64,000 nucleotides of DNA from Acanthosepion pharaonis (GCA_903632075.3 CAHIKZ030003474.1:1906001-1970000); one strand, 5' to 3'. Numbered from the stretch's first letter, positions 22,581 through 32,800 are shown. The notes: generated by a model from the letters alone, not told the origin. Numbers and translations: made by a program.

Positions 22581-22839
22581 CACGTTGGTTACCAGTACAG
22601 CCGTTTATCTCAAGGCAAGCGACGTTTGTACAAAGACTTATTATCATTTTTTTGTAGATTTTTAAAATATTTTTATGCTTGTATACAATTTTTAAACTTA
22701 ACTTGACGAAGACAGACATACCGTCAAAGTATTGTAGAACATTGTCAAAAACTGTCTTTTCTTTTTATTTTCTTAAATCGCTCTCTTCTCTAAGTGTTAA
22801 TAATAATGATAATTAGCAACATAGCAACAACAACGGAAT

Positions 22840-24075
22840 TCTTTTTAGTTTCTCTTCATGGAATCCTTGTTCTGTCATCTGTCAGTTTACTCAGACTCTC
22901 AAAGTAGGTTTTTCGCTCTCCCTCTGTTTCTCTTGCTGTTAATACATCATGTGAGTCTCAAATTCTTCAAGTAGTCTTTCTTTATTATGGGTTCTAAAAT
23001 TTAAGCCGTCTCTTTCTGATTCTTAGTAGTAGTTTCTTTGTGGTTCCTATTCCCCTTCTCCAAAATTACCAAACATCAGAAAACATCAGAATTTTCTTGT
23101 TCGGCAGAGAGCATTTTTAGCAATTCTTCGTATACTATGGACTGGATACCTTTTCATCTTGCTAAGTTTTCGTGCAAAATTACAGTAAAATACAACGATA
23201 GCTACTAGTATCTAACAACAAAAACAAAATTAACTTTTGGGAGCCAACTTTTTTACTCACATGCACTGTCCGTACTATCCCCAGAACGTCACTGTCGCTT
23301 CATGTTTCTGTCTTCATCTGTAAGGAAATTATCCTACATTTATAAAATATAGAAAACTAGGTATACAACTAAGAAATAGCAAATTGTTTATTAAAACTGT
23401 ATTCAAATGTAACTAAATTTTTAGCAACTCCACAACTGACGTCAATGTGCCTTAAGGAACTTAAGCAAAAAATGAAAAAAAAAAAAAAAAAAAAGGATAA
23501 AATTAAAGTATATAGCAGTAAATAGGTTCGTCCGGTCCACACTCACCTCCGGATTTTTTAGATGGGAGTAGAGGTTTTCCCTTGTTTCCTGATTAGGATT
23601 GGGTTTCCAGTTCATTCTAATGACTTCCCATTCTCTTTCATTCTCGGTAACCTCTTGCGCCTTAGTGGCATTATCACCTTGCTTAGGAATAATTGAGTGA
23701 AAAAAAGGAAAACAGAAAGAGTTACTAAATATATTATTTTATACTATAGTCAAGAATTCTACCAATTGAGTTACAGCGAGATGTCATTTTTATTTATTAG
23801 GCTTAAGCATAACAGATTTAAACGAACATTTAAGCAAAATTCTTGCGCAAAAAATCCAGCGACCTGAGTACTAGTTGAAACCTTAAATTGCTTGTCAAAT
23901 TTTCTGTTTTATATAGCAGTCCAGCACTTAATTTGTTTCTAACGACATTTTCCGATTTCTTAATACTTTACTTAGTTTTTGAAAGGCATATTTCGTTATT
24001 CTTATGGGTTTTCGGATTTCAATTTCACTTTCAATTGTCTGTTTGTGTACTACCCAAATTTCTTCATTTGCCTCA
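22840..24075 (-). pseudogene. LINE reverse transcriptase C-terminal region, interrupted
   Basis: Blocks of minus-strand LINE pol matching 45649-46240 and 35975-36360: 22890-23010 and 23280-23340 for the GHV/R-rich tail, and 23920-24070 for the preceding segment (TTTCTAACGACATTTT; GGATTTCAATTTCACTTTCA). Repeat E (23525-23720) has inserted in the middle. No frame is longer than 70 codons. The best-preserved relative in this window is 54668-55500. Confidence 0.5.
23525..23720 (+). mobile_element. Repeat E inserted in LINE fragment
   Basis: GGGAGTAGAGGTTTTCCCTT, TTGCGCCTTAGTGGCATTAT, then CACCTTGCTTAGGAATAATTG and an A-rich tail. The same end occurs at 41600-41660 (+) and, inverted, at 30395-30470, 54210-54370 and 25345-25420. 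A SINE by its dispersal and A-rich tail; no promoter boxes are seen. Confidence 0.55.
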
Positions 24076-24198
24076 TTTTGACGTCCCCAACACGTAACTC
24101 GCAACTTGGACGTATCGCCGTAAAGTAATGGATAACAAATTAATCTTACAGACCATCATTACCGCAGTGAGCTGAAGTACTTACCGTAGAGAGAAGTA

Positions 24199-25080
24199 GG
24201 TGTGCATGGCTGAATGGTTAGAGCGTTATTATACTTATCATGCTATCCGGTTTTCGAATCACACCATGGTCTATGAGTTGACTTCTTGATACGATTGTCC
24301 TAAGGAGACGCACCTGGCCTGTAGCACAGCTTGGAAATGCCTGAAAACCATACTACTAAGTCTTGCAAGCGAAATTGGGTAGACGAAAGTGTCCGGACGT
24401 CATCAATGTTTGGGCTAATGGAAAGATAGTAGCTCAATAGCCTTGATTAGCAACCAGTCTAAGAGAAGGACAATTTTGAATTAAAAATCGGTTGGGGCTA
24501 TAATGGGCAGATAATAGCTCTTTAACTTTGGTTGGCAACCAGTCTAGTGGAAAACAACTCCGAATTAATAACAAGTTGGTGTGTTAATGTGAAGGTAGAA
24601 GCTTTTAGCATTAGTTGGCAAGCATTCTAGGAGAAAGACAACTTGGAGTTAAAAAATGGTTGTTCGCTCCGGCCTTCCTCAGGTGATTGGAATTTCGAAT
24701 AGAACCTTTTATTTCATCCACCAGGGTAGATTGTTCCAGTTCCATGTGACACGCTTTTTCCAGACGTCTTAGTTATCTCCCTTTAACTCAACTCTCCAAG
24801 TTTTTGTTCACCACTGCAGTAGTCAGGTATTGAACTCACAACTCTTTGGTTCAAAGTAGATAGTTTGCTCTTTAGCCTTTGTTAGCAACCAGTCAAGGAG
24901 AAGAACAGCTCTGAATTAAAAACAGTTAGTTTTCTAATGGGTAGATAAATGCTTTTTATCTTTGGTTAGCAGAAAGTCTATGAGAAAGTCACTTCTGAAT
25001 TCCAAACCGTTTGGTTTGCTAAAAGGCAGATAGTAGCTCATTAGCCTTGGCTGGCAATCTATCTAGAGGTGGTATCTCGA
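24199..25080 (+). mobile_element. SINE-C with tRNA-like head and 85-bp internal repeats
   Basis: 24199-24266 is tRNA-like: GGTGTG pairs with CACACC at the other end, with A box TGGCTGAATGGTTAGAGCG and B box GGTTTTCGAATC. The body follows (GGAAATGCCTGAAAACCATA), then a unit of about 85 bases repeated at 24380-24660 and again, after SINE-D (24655-24870), to 25080; each unit has CAGTCTA-GAGAA, AACTCTGAATTAAAAAC and AGCTCTTTAGCCTTGGTTGG. The second large copy is at 60005-60560. Confidence 0.7.
24655..24870 (-). mobile_element. SINE-D, inserted within the 85-bp repeats
   Basis: Matches 27530-27770 and 33240-33480: CCGGCCTTCCTCAGGTGATTGG, ATTGTTCCAGTTCC, TATTGAACTCACAACTCTTT. The tRNA-like B box appears in complement as GGTATTGAACTC. 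The 85-bp array resumes on its right side, showing SINE-D came later. Confidence 0.55.
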
Positions 25081-25339
25081 TAAAAACACCTACTACCACC
25101 CAGTAGCCCAGCCACTCACGGGAATGAATAAAATATGCCAGAAATCATGTGACTTACGCAATCTGCCGCAGGCGGAGCTAGCATCTTTTACTGTAGAGAG
25201 AAAATTAACAGGTTGATATTGCAGCTTACTGTCTCTGTCGTAAACACCAGCCTCATCGAATGCTCTATATTAATGTCCGTGAGCCAGACTAATCTAAGCT
25301 TATTAAGCATCAATATTACACGGAGAAAAACAATTTAAA

Positions 25340-25450
25340 AAAATAATTTCTCCCTAAGCAAGGCAATAATTACACTAGGACGCAGGGGGGGGTGTACAGA
25401 GAATGAAAGAGGATGAGAAGACTTGTGAGGAGAGCTGAGAAAAGAACAAT
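25340..25450 (-). mobile_element. Repeat E fragment (minus)
   Basis: AAAATAATTTCTCCCTAAGC then AAGGCAATAATTACACTAGG, the complement of the repeat E end. The rest is truncated. Confidence 0.45.
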
Positions 25451-25476
25451 TGATGTCAAAATCTGCTTGCAGCCTA

Positions 25477-25480
<4 letters not shown>

Positions 25481-25534
<54 letters not shown>
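25481..25534. repeat. (TA)n microsatellite
   Basis: TA run ending where the next element begins. Confidence 0.96.
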
Positions 25535-25537
<3 letters not shown>

Positions 25538-25792
25538 GGTGTTCCAATAACTTGGGGCCGATTTTAAATGTGAATTAAGTTTAAGCGTCTAAAGTTTTTT
25601 TCTTTTTCTTTCAGATTTGACAGATATTTGGACGATATTATTTTTTACACATAATTGCCATGACTTAAATAACATGATTCAATAGAGAAATAAATACATT
25701 TTTGCCAATAACACTGATTTATTTACTGCTAACTTTGATTCGTCTTAATGAAACACCTTTATATATATATATATAATCCGTCTTAATGAAAC

Positions 25793-25796
<4 letters not shown>
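25535..25796. mobile_element. Mariner-type MITE with a doubled right end
   Basis: Left end AAGGGTGTTCCAATAACTTG follows TATA; the right end at 25737-25760 is the complement of AAAGGTGTTTCATTAAGACG, and after a short TA run the same end is repeated (25776-25796, ATGAAACACCCT). No ORF. The TIR type and TA flanks fit Tc1/mariner-derived non-autonomous elements. Confidence 0.6.

Positions 25797-25797
<1 letters not shown>

Positions 25798-25870
<73 letters not shown>
25798..25870. repeat. (TA)n(TG)n microsatellite
   Basis: TA run of about 57 bases followed by TG. Confidence 0.96.
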
Positions 25871-25871
<1 letters not shown>

Positions 25872-26129
25872 TTGTACAAACAAGTTTGATTAGAAAATAA
25901 ATAAATCGCATTCATTTTGCGCGGTCTCGTTTCCAATAGACGTTAGACATGACGTCAGGCTAAACCATTTCAAATGTCGAGCTTCCAAATAAATACCAGG
26001 ATGCAGACAAAGCAGTTACCACATAGACATCAAATCGGTTCTTGATAATGACGTGGAAAGTGCTTGAACAAAACAATAACAAAATATGAACTTCACACAC
26101 TGTATCCATAACTTCGAGCACAATACTCA

Positions 26130-27445
26130 ACACCTTATCTGAAAATTGGAAAAATATTTAAAAAAAATTAAACAGACAGACCATGTTGGTTCTTTTTAAT
26201 CAAACTTGTTTGGATGAAGACTTGCTGCATAAATATACCTTTTTGAACAGGAGTAGAGGTTCATCATTTGTTTAGGGTTGGGCTTTTGTCCACTTCTAAA
26301 AGGTCTACTTCAATTCTATACTCCTAATGTCTCTGCTAATGTCTCACTGAAATTTTATTCGCTAATTAAATCTTGACCTCTTCATGTCTACAATTAGCTG
26401 TCTATTTTTCCTGTTATCTTGCCCTTTCTTACACTAATACAACTCCACACAGTAACCCCCTACCTTGAGTGGTCCTTGGGCCTTGTATTGGGTGGGAATT
26501 AATTAAAAAAAAGAAAAGGAAAAAGTATAACAGTGATGATAGAACAAATAGGAAGGTATAGCATAGGAAGAATCTGTCTGTCACTTTTATGTCACTTGTC
26601 TATTTCTTCTAATGAATCAGAGTATGTGTTGACTTAATTACCAGATCGGGATTGAACTCACAACTGTCATGGGGCCAGATATATTTTCAGTCACCAACTA
26701 ATCCATGTATCTTTTAGACACCTGAAGAATGCCAGTAAGTACAATGGGTGAAACATTGTAAATAATAGGAGTAGATAGGTTGGTCTGTCATCCAGTTCAC
26801 TCTCCTCTCCAGTTTTTTGAACAGTAGTCAAGGTTCATCCTTTGTTTCCTGTTTAGGATTATTGACTTTCCGGTTTCTTCTAAAGTCTACTTCAACTCTA
26901 TACTCCTAATGTCTCCGCCTAAACACTGAAATTTTATTCACTAACTAAATCTTGACCTCTTCATGTCTACAATTAGCTGTCTTTTCTGTTATTTTGCCCT
27001 TTCTTATGCTAAAAAAAAATACTGCAAACGTTTTCCAAAAATTGGAAAAATATTTTTAAAAATTAAACACAGACCTTGTTGGTTCTTTTTAATCAAACTT
27101 GTTTGGATGAAGACTTGCTGCCTTAATATACCTTTTTGAACAGGAGTAGAGGTTCATCATTTGTTTAGGGTTGGGCTTCTGTCCCCTTCTAAAAAGTCTA
27201 CTTCAATTCTATACTCCTAATGTCTCTGCTAATGTCTCACTGAAATTTTATTTGCTAATTAAATCTTGACCTCTTCATGTCTACAATTAGCTGTCTTTTC
27301 TGTTATTTTGCCCTTTCTTATGCTAAAAAAAAAATACTGCAAACGTTTTCCAAAAATTGGAAAAAATATTTTTAAAAAATTAAACAGACAGACCTTGTTG
27401 GTTCTCTTTAAGCAAATTTGCTTGGATGAAGACTTGCTGACTAGT
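26130..27445. repeat. Repeated composite: Penelope-like fragment plus repeat E
   Basis: A unit made of AAATTGGAAAAATATTTTTA, NRQT-LVLFNQTCLDED on the plus strand, TTGAACAGGAGTAGAGGTTC and CTTGACCTCTTCATGTCTAC occurs three times. The second and third are 313 bases apart (CTTGACCTCT at 26951 and 27264); the first (26372) is 579 bases before the second because about 270 bases (26470-26800) carrying a SINE-D-like piece lie between. The open frame at 27266-27469 spans the third copy. Confidence 0.65.
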
Positions 27446-27812
27446 ATCTGTCTGTATTTCTGTGAATAGGTACTATGCACATTATTTACATTATTCAGAC
27501 TATTGCCCTCATCTTTGTCGCCATATTTATTACAACGTTTTGGCCGTTGTACGCTCCGGTCTTCTTCAGGTGGTTGGAATGTCGAACTGAATCCTTTATT
27601 TCGATCACTGGGCACAAGGGCACATGGCACAGTGGATAAAGGCGTTGGCTAGATCCAGTGACAGGACCCAAAGTGTGTGAGTTCAATACCCGGTTAAGGC
27701 AGTGGAGAATTTTCAGTGGGAAATTAACAGGAGATAACTGATAACTGACATCCATTAAAAACATGGCACGTGGAACTAGAACAATAGTCCGAATAATGTA
27801 AATAATGTACTT
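27440..27812. mobile_element. SINE-D inside short inverted repeats
   Basis: The ends GTACTATGCACATTATTTACA (27470) and its near complement near 27812 (AATGTAAATAATGTAC) form an inverted repeat of about 32 bases. Inside, tRNA-like SINE-D on the plus strand: A box GGCACAGTGGATAAAGG, B box GAGTTCAATACCC. On the minus strand CCTGAAGAAGACCGG...CGGCCAAAAC is a hammerhead-core-like layout. The PKYT-like Penelope end TGCTGCCTAAATATA follows directly. Confidence 0.55.
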
Positions 27813-27958
27813 GCTGCCTAAATATATGAATTGAATTCTCGGAGCGTATTTCGTTTAGAAAAAACGTTAAAATTTTCCTTCTTCTCTGCCGTGAGATGAT
27901 GGATATCTGACTGATGTCAAATCAGCCGGATTTTGATCCAGGCTTGAAGCAATCGGAC

Positions 27959-28020
<62 letters not shown>
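27959..28020. repeat. (TA)n microsatellite
   Basis: About 61 bases of TA directly before a 5S-like segment. Confidence 0.97.
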
Positions 28021-28022
<2 letters not shown>

Positions 28023-28140
28023 TCGTACGATCACCGAAATTAAGCAACGTCGATCCTGATCAATACTTAGATGAATGACCGCTTGGGAATACCATAGCAG
28101 GTGCTGTAAGATGTGCCTCTCGCCTCTAAGTGTTGACTTC
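28021..28140 (+). mobile_element. 5S rRNA-like SINE head
   Basis: TCTCGTACGATCACCGAAAT, TTAAGCAACGTCGATCC, GATGAATGACCGCTTGGGAA and GGTGCTGTAAGATG align with the middle and 3' part of 5S rRNA including the internal promoter boxes. Its first 40 or so bases are missing (replaced by the TA tract) and there is no terminator T run, so it is a retroposed fragment. Confidence 0.75.
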
Positions 28141-28170
28141 AATGTTCACTTTATATATATATAAATATAT

Positions 28171-28283
28171 AATCCTAGTGAACAAGAAACTACTTACCTA
28201 GTTTTTACCTAAATGGATCTTCAGAGCGAAGATCCATTTAAGTGCAACCTAGGTAGGTAGGTAGTTTCTGGCTCACTAGGATT
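28171..28283. repeat. 113-bp palindrome
   Basis: Arms start AATCCTAGTGAACAAGAAAC and end in the complementary GTTTCTGGCTCACTAGGATT; they meet at AGATCCATTT/AAATGGATCT around CTTCAGAGCGAAG. Almost the whole segment folds as one hairpin with a few bulges. Next to (TA) rich sequence. Confidence 0.8.
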
Positions 28284-28518
28284 TTTATTCTCTGCCCTAC
28301 ATAGTGTATTGAGCTCTTTACATTTTTTCTTATTTTACTCGATTGTTTTTTTTTCTTCTTTTGGCTAGGCATTACGACGTTCGGCGATTTTTTTTTTTTA
28401 CTTACTCGGATTTTTTTAGTTTTTTCTTTTGTTTCCAATTTTTTTCCCCAGATACCAGTTTGTTTTAAATATATTTTTAATTGTACTATCCGTTTTTTTT
28501 TATACCAGTCGAGTATAG

Positions 28519-28519
<1 letters not shown>

Positions 28520-28577
<58 letters not shown>
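28520..28577. repeat. (TA)n microsatellite
   Basis: About 56 bases of TA. Confidence 0.97.
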
Positions 28578-28580
<3 letters not shown>

Positions 28581-28632
28581 GAACTCTCCCGTCGGTTTCG
28601 ACGTATGAGGATCTCCCAGCTTATTGATTCAG

Positions 28633-28830
28633 TTATGAAAGATTATGTGATAATCTTAAGTGGTATTTAAGACCGGCTAGTGATTTACAAAGGAGGCCAC
28701 ATATGGAGCAGGTATGAGAATTGTGAGATGAGATCACTGTTAGATTGGCTGACCTATTAGATCTTGCTCTCGCTTCTTGAAGATGATTTAGACAAGCAGG
28801 TTGAAAATTGCTGAATCCACTAAAACAAGT
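28633..28830 (-). pseudogene. LINE-type tail with one C2H2 zinc-finger motif
   Basis: The minus frame ends with CSICGLLCKSLAGLKYHLRL followed by SH, giving C-x2-C-x12-H-x4-H. Preceding it are QEARARSNRSANL-like residues. Single C-terminal fingers of this kind are known in some mollusc non-LTR pol proteins, and nothing here suggests a host zinc-finger gene: the upstream side of the frame runs into a TA tract. Confidence 0.45.
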
Positions 28831-29213
28831 TGATATATATATATATATATATTGGTATGTATGTATATGCGTGTGTGTGTATTCTTTGAGATTTCTTTTA
28901 GAGCTCATAAAATGTGTGTGTGTGTGTGTGTGGGGGGAATCCGAAGGAAAATATCTAATGCCCTAAAAATAAGAGAGGCAAGTAAAATGCAACTTCTTGT
29001 TGATTGTATTAACAAACAATTTAAGACAATGAGGGAGGAATAAAACAAGTGAATACCGCAGTAGGATTTTGCGACGACCGTTACTGGACGAAGGTATTGA
29101 CTAACGCGTGCTCAGGTGTGCATTTGGTTGCCAAATTCAGGGAAAAGTCAAGTAATATAGAGATTAACCCATTTACGAAATGTGGTATTAGTTTTCTTAC
29201 GGCCATGCCACAT

Positions 29214-29600
29214 TAAAACATCAGTTCTTGTCCGAGTCAACGAAGTTAAGCAACGTTGAGTCTGGTCACTTGAAGATTGACCAGCTATGAATATAAGGTG
29301 CTGTAAGTGCGAGTGGTGTGATAGATAACGGAATAAGAAATCGGAAAACCGAGTTCGAATTCCAGTCGAGTACGTTACATTCACTTACAGGCAAATAATC
29401 TTAGGAAATGTATGAATCCATCTCTTCTTTCTCCTGCTATGGGTTACATTGCAGGACAGAATTGGCCATATGGCCATGGTTGGCAACCTGTCTACCGCAG
29501 AAGGTAATGCGGGAAATCTACTAAGTCAGACATGAATCGAAAGGACTCATGATCGAACTCCGTGATCTTGGACACCTGGGGAAGTGTCAGTAACGCAATG
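29214..29600 (+). mobile_element. SINE-A, near full length (5S + tRNA-like + body)
   Basis: 5S-like part 29216-29310 (GAAGTTAAGCAACGTTGAG; GGTGCTGTAAG), tRNA-like part with B box GAGTTCGAATTCC (29350 on), CGTTACATTCACTTACAGGC, then the body to the hairpin CATGAATCGAAAGGACTCATG. It shows the order of modules of the family. Confidence 0.8.
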
Positions 29601-29814
29601 AATGGGACCGAGGATAGCATTCTCTTTGATCATAATATTGAATCCAGTGATTAAATGATTGATTCTTTTACAAGAGATGGTGAAAGCAATGAGCTTTCGT
29701 AGGTTTTAAACCAAACTAAATAAGAGTAAATATATTTTTTTAAAATGCGTAATTTTTGTTTTTCGAGCTCTTTTGTAACTAGAAGAATATATCATCATCT
29801 TTATCATGACAGAT

Positions 29815-30115
29815 GAGACCATAGAGTCATTGTGCAGCAGAGAACCTGACCAGTTCCCGCCACATATCTGGGTTGAGAGTCGGTTGAAAACATTTATGCG
29901 TAGCGTTTCTTGGGTAAGTACACCTGGCGGAGCCTATTCTTCTCCAACTCAATCCACAGCCATATCCTAAAACATGAAGGATCACCTTGGTTACGCACAC
30001 ATGGCCATTTATTTCAATCTAGGAAGACTTTCTCCCTTCGATGTTGTTTCCTCGCCGCACTAACTGCATACATAGCTATGGAGCTCCGTCTACCACATTG
30101 TACTCTATGACTCTA
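29815..30115 (+). repeat. Dispersed repeat K, copy 1
   Basis: Matches 30600-30825 plus 30966-31020: CCTGGCGGAGCCTATTCTTC, CACCTTGGTTACGCACACA, TAGGAAGACTTTCTCCC, GCATACATAGCTATGG, GTACTCTATGACTCTA. The ORF at 29910-30110 lies in it; I see no known protein. The block after it (30115-30390) repeats its first part (CCACATATCTGGGTTGA at 29862 and 30358). Confidence 0.55.
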
Positions 30116-30389
30116 AAAGAATTTTCCTCCACTCTTTGACGGGTCTTGTTTTTAATCCTGCTTGGTATTGTGATAAAGATAAAGAATTTGCTTCCTAGAT
30201 CCTCAAAGATTATCAGATGCGATATACATACTTTAGGATAGTTAGAGTGAGTACCAACTGAAACAAAGAGGAAGATACAACTTGAGACAATAGAATCGTC
30301 AGTCCCATAACCGGGTATGTTCATAGGGTGCAGTTGAGAACCAGACTAGTTCCTTCCACATATCTGGGTTGAAAACCTGAGAGATATTT

Positions 30390-30600
30390 TTTTTTTTTTT
30401 TCACCCCAAGCAAGGCGGGAAGCCACTAGGACGCAAGGGGTTACAGAAAATAGGAAGATCAGATAGGAGTGATAGAAGAAAGGATGAGGGTAGTAGATAG
30501 ATTAAGGCAACTGGAGATGTCGATTGACATTACACTTGAATAGCTGGAGATTATAACTCTCAGGGAAACAGGAGAAGGTGTTCCACAGGCGAGAGGTGCG
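30390..30600 (-). pseudogene. Repeat E end followed by LINE C-terminus
   Basis: 30395-30470 is the complement of repeat E (CACCCCAAGCAAGGCG). Then 30600-30515 on the minus strand reads RTSRLWNTFSCFPESYNLQL, the terminal R-x-x-x-LWN-L motif of non-LTR pol proteins, in frame over about 28 codons. Confidence 0.55.
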
Positions 30601-31020
30601 ATTCATTCATTCATAGTATCTTGAGCAAATAGACCTGACGGAGCCTATCCCTCGCCGGGGACAAATTACAGTCGATGTCCTCTAGCATGAAGCCTCGTCT
30701 TGGTTACGGATACAAGGCTGTTGATTCCATCGGGTAGAACGCTCTGCAAATAGACTTCAGTCTAGGAAGCTCTCTGCCTAGTGATGCCCCGTCATCATCG
30801 CTGGCTGCATACATAACTATGGGGGTAGGGCACCTCGACGTGGTGTAATGGTTAGAAAGCTTGTCTTGCTAGATCCATTACGACTGAGTAGTGAGTTCGA
30901 TCCTCACTGGGTGCCCCTTACTTTCGGCCTTGTGCCACATTTAAGCTACGCTTGGAAAATCACTACATACCTAGGGGGGGTCCAGTCTACTCTGTTGTGC
31001 TCATTGACTCTATAAAAAGG
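30600..31020 (+). repeat. Dispersed repeat K, copy 2, split by SINE-B
   Basis: Same order of blocks as copy 1 (CTGACGGAGCCTATCCCTCG, GCATACATAACTATGG). It is interrupted at 30826 and resumes near 30966 with GGGTCCAGTCTACTCTGTTG. Confidence 0.6.
30826..30964 (+). mobile_element. SINE-B with target-site duplication
   Basis: Complete-looking copy: GACGTGGTGTAATGGTTAGA, B box GAGTTCGATCC, body ACTTTCGGCCTTGTGCCAC and end GCTTGGAAAATCACT. It splits repeat K; 30811-30825 (ACATAACTATGGGGG) and 30965-30979 (ACATACCTAGGGGGG) are a 15-base direct repeat with two mismatches, the mark of LINE-mediated insertion. Length is about 139 bases. Confidence 0.85.
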
Positions 31021-31142
31021 TTAATCCAGCGTTTTTAATTGTATTAAGTGTGTAAGCACCCTCCTTACCAGAAAAGTATGCTGTGGGACCCGGTATAGTT
31101 TCTGATGCCCTGACTATGCAGGTGGTATTGAGTTACAGGGTA

Positions 31143-31210
31143 CAGTGTAACCCGGATATAAGAGAGTTGTCGGGACCGGAGGAGAAGTCTCTTATATTCG
31201 GGTTACACTG
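31143..31210. mobile_element. 68-bp pogo/Tigger-like MITE
   Basis: CAGTGTAACCCGGATATAAG at the left and its complement at the right: arms of 23 bases with one mismatch, flanked by TA on both sides. CAGT--AACC--(T)ATAA- is the usual pogo/Tigger terminal pattern. Only 22 bases lie between the arms. Confidence 0.8.
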
Positions 31211-32480
31211 TACTAGTAACAATCATAGAGTGGACTGATATAAATATATTTTTAAAAATTATCTTGAATTTTTTGTATCATAAAAATCTTTCAAATACAA
31301 CTGTAGCTTTGTTCCACAAAACTTTGTCTTTAAAATAAGGGTGCGTCTTATATTCTGAAAAGCATGTTAAATTTAATCTTTATTCGGTGTTTTTTTTTTT
31401 TTTTTTAATTAATCTGGCTTTTATAACATAAGTGGCCTTACCGAACAAATATTTCTCCAAGTGTTGGCCATAATGAAAAGCCGAGAGATTTGTGCGAAGG
31501 AAATTTTTGGAAGTTTTTATTTTTATTTATTTTCTTTATTCCAGCTTTTAATTCTTACCTCAGTGATAAGTACATTTTCATATTCTTAAATTCCTCATTG
31601 ATAAAAAATTACAGCTGAAAATGCCCAATGAGAATTGGAAATCTATTGCTTGCTTTCTGCAAATGAAAAGGGATAAAAGCGAAAGAATTTTATTTTCTGT
31701 TAAAAAAGAAATAAAACGAAAAGAAATAAAAATATAAACATGTAAATTCATTCTTGAGATACATTTATTGATCTGAATAAAAGAAAGAGAAACGCTGTTT
31801 CCATAACAATGATTAAAAAAAGTGTTTCTCAATTTGAAGCAGCCATGTTTTATGAGCAACAAACCTCGTTCTCGAGATATTCAAACAGCAGTAACGACAA
31901 CCTCGATCACTGTTCCAGCAGTAATAAAGGAATAATCGAATAAGAGAATAATGAAATACTATTGATAAGAATAAGAATAAAAATGAATGCTTGAGATAAA
32001 AACGGAATCGTCAATAACAATAGTAATAATATAACCGCGAGTTGAATGTGAGCCAAATTTCGGGCCTGAGTAAGTCTTGTCGTTTTCTCTCACGTGTATC
32101 AGGCACATCCATTTCTTACTTCAATGAAGAGATAGAAAGAACTCTTATAATAAATTATGGTCTTATTTTATTTTTAAATAAGAATAAAAGCGACAATGAA
32201 AGTTAAAAAAAAAGTAATGAAATTGGAAAAGAAAAAAATATTTTCATTGCTAAACATATTTTCTTATCACGTTTTTTCTTCTTCGAGATAATAACTTCTC
32301 GAACGTAATCCATTTTGAGTTTTTGAAAGCCGACTTTTCAGCTTTCAAGCCATAAAATCACAGTGTTATAATATTTAGGAATTGCTAGTTGTTTTCGTTT
32401 AGCGATACATCAACCTTCACAGGTCACTCAATGACGAAATCTACAAAATATTTTGTATGCAATTTTATCCTTTTTTTTTT
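31211..32480. other. No gene seen
   Basis: AT-rich with short ORFs lacking any family match. Near 31320-31360 AAGGGTGCGTCTTATATTC resembles a DNA-transposon end but no partner was found. 32395-32450 has a tail block (TTTAGCGATACATCAACC) like those of repeat J. Confidence 0.4.
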
Positions 32481-32484
32481 TTCT

Positions 32485-32800
32485 TTTTTATAGATAATAA
32501 TGGGTTTAGTGATACAAGTTTTACTAACTAACCCGTAACTGGGTGGGAGGAGAAGTGGTGGATTTATATCTTTCCCAAGGTTATTTGCTCGTAAGTGAAT
32601 ATAACGAACCCAACTGGAATTGGAACGCAGCTCTCAGATCAACATTTCCGAGCTATTATTCATTATACCACCCGCACATCCAACAGATGCCAGTACCTGG
32701 TATTCCTAAACGGTCATCCATCCAGATACTGACAAGGCTCGGTTTTGTTTCACTTCAGTGTTCGTACGGTAACGGGTGTTGTTTCAACCTGATGTGGTCG
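32485..32800 (-). mobile_element. SINE-A, minus strand, all modules
   Basis: Read from 32800 down: 5S-like part (complement of GTATTCCTAAACGGTCATCC and AACCTGATGTGG), tRNA-like part ending GCTCTCAGATCAACATTTCC in the plus strand, then ATATTCACTTACGAGC and body ending in the tail near 32490 (TTAGTGATACAAGTTTTACT). The 5S part has extra decay around 32745. Confidence 0.75.

Noticed and set aside
24199..24266. A genuine tRNA gene
   Set aside because: Acceptor ends pair, but there is no proper anticodon arm and the sequence continues into a SINE body repeated at 60018.
24380..25080. CRISPR or other spaced repeat array
   Set aside because: The 85-base units are contiguous tandem repeats of a SINE, with no unique spacers.
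28238..28438. Lysine-rich minus frame
   Set aside because: It reads through T-rich low complexity and one arm of a palindrome.
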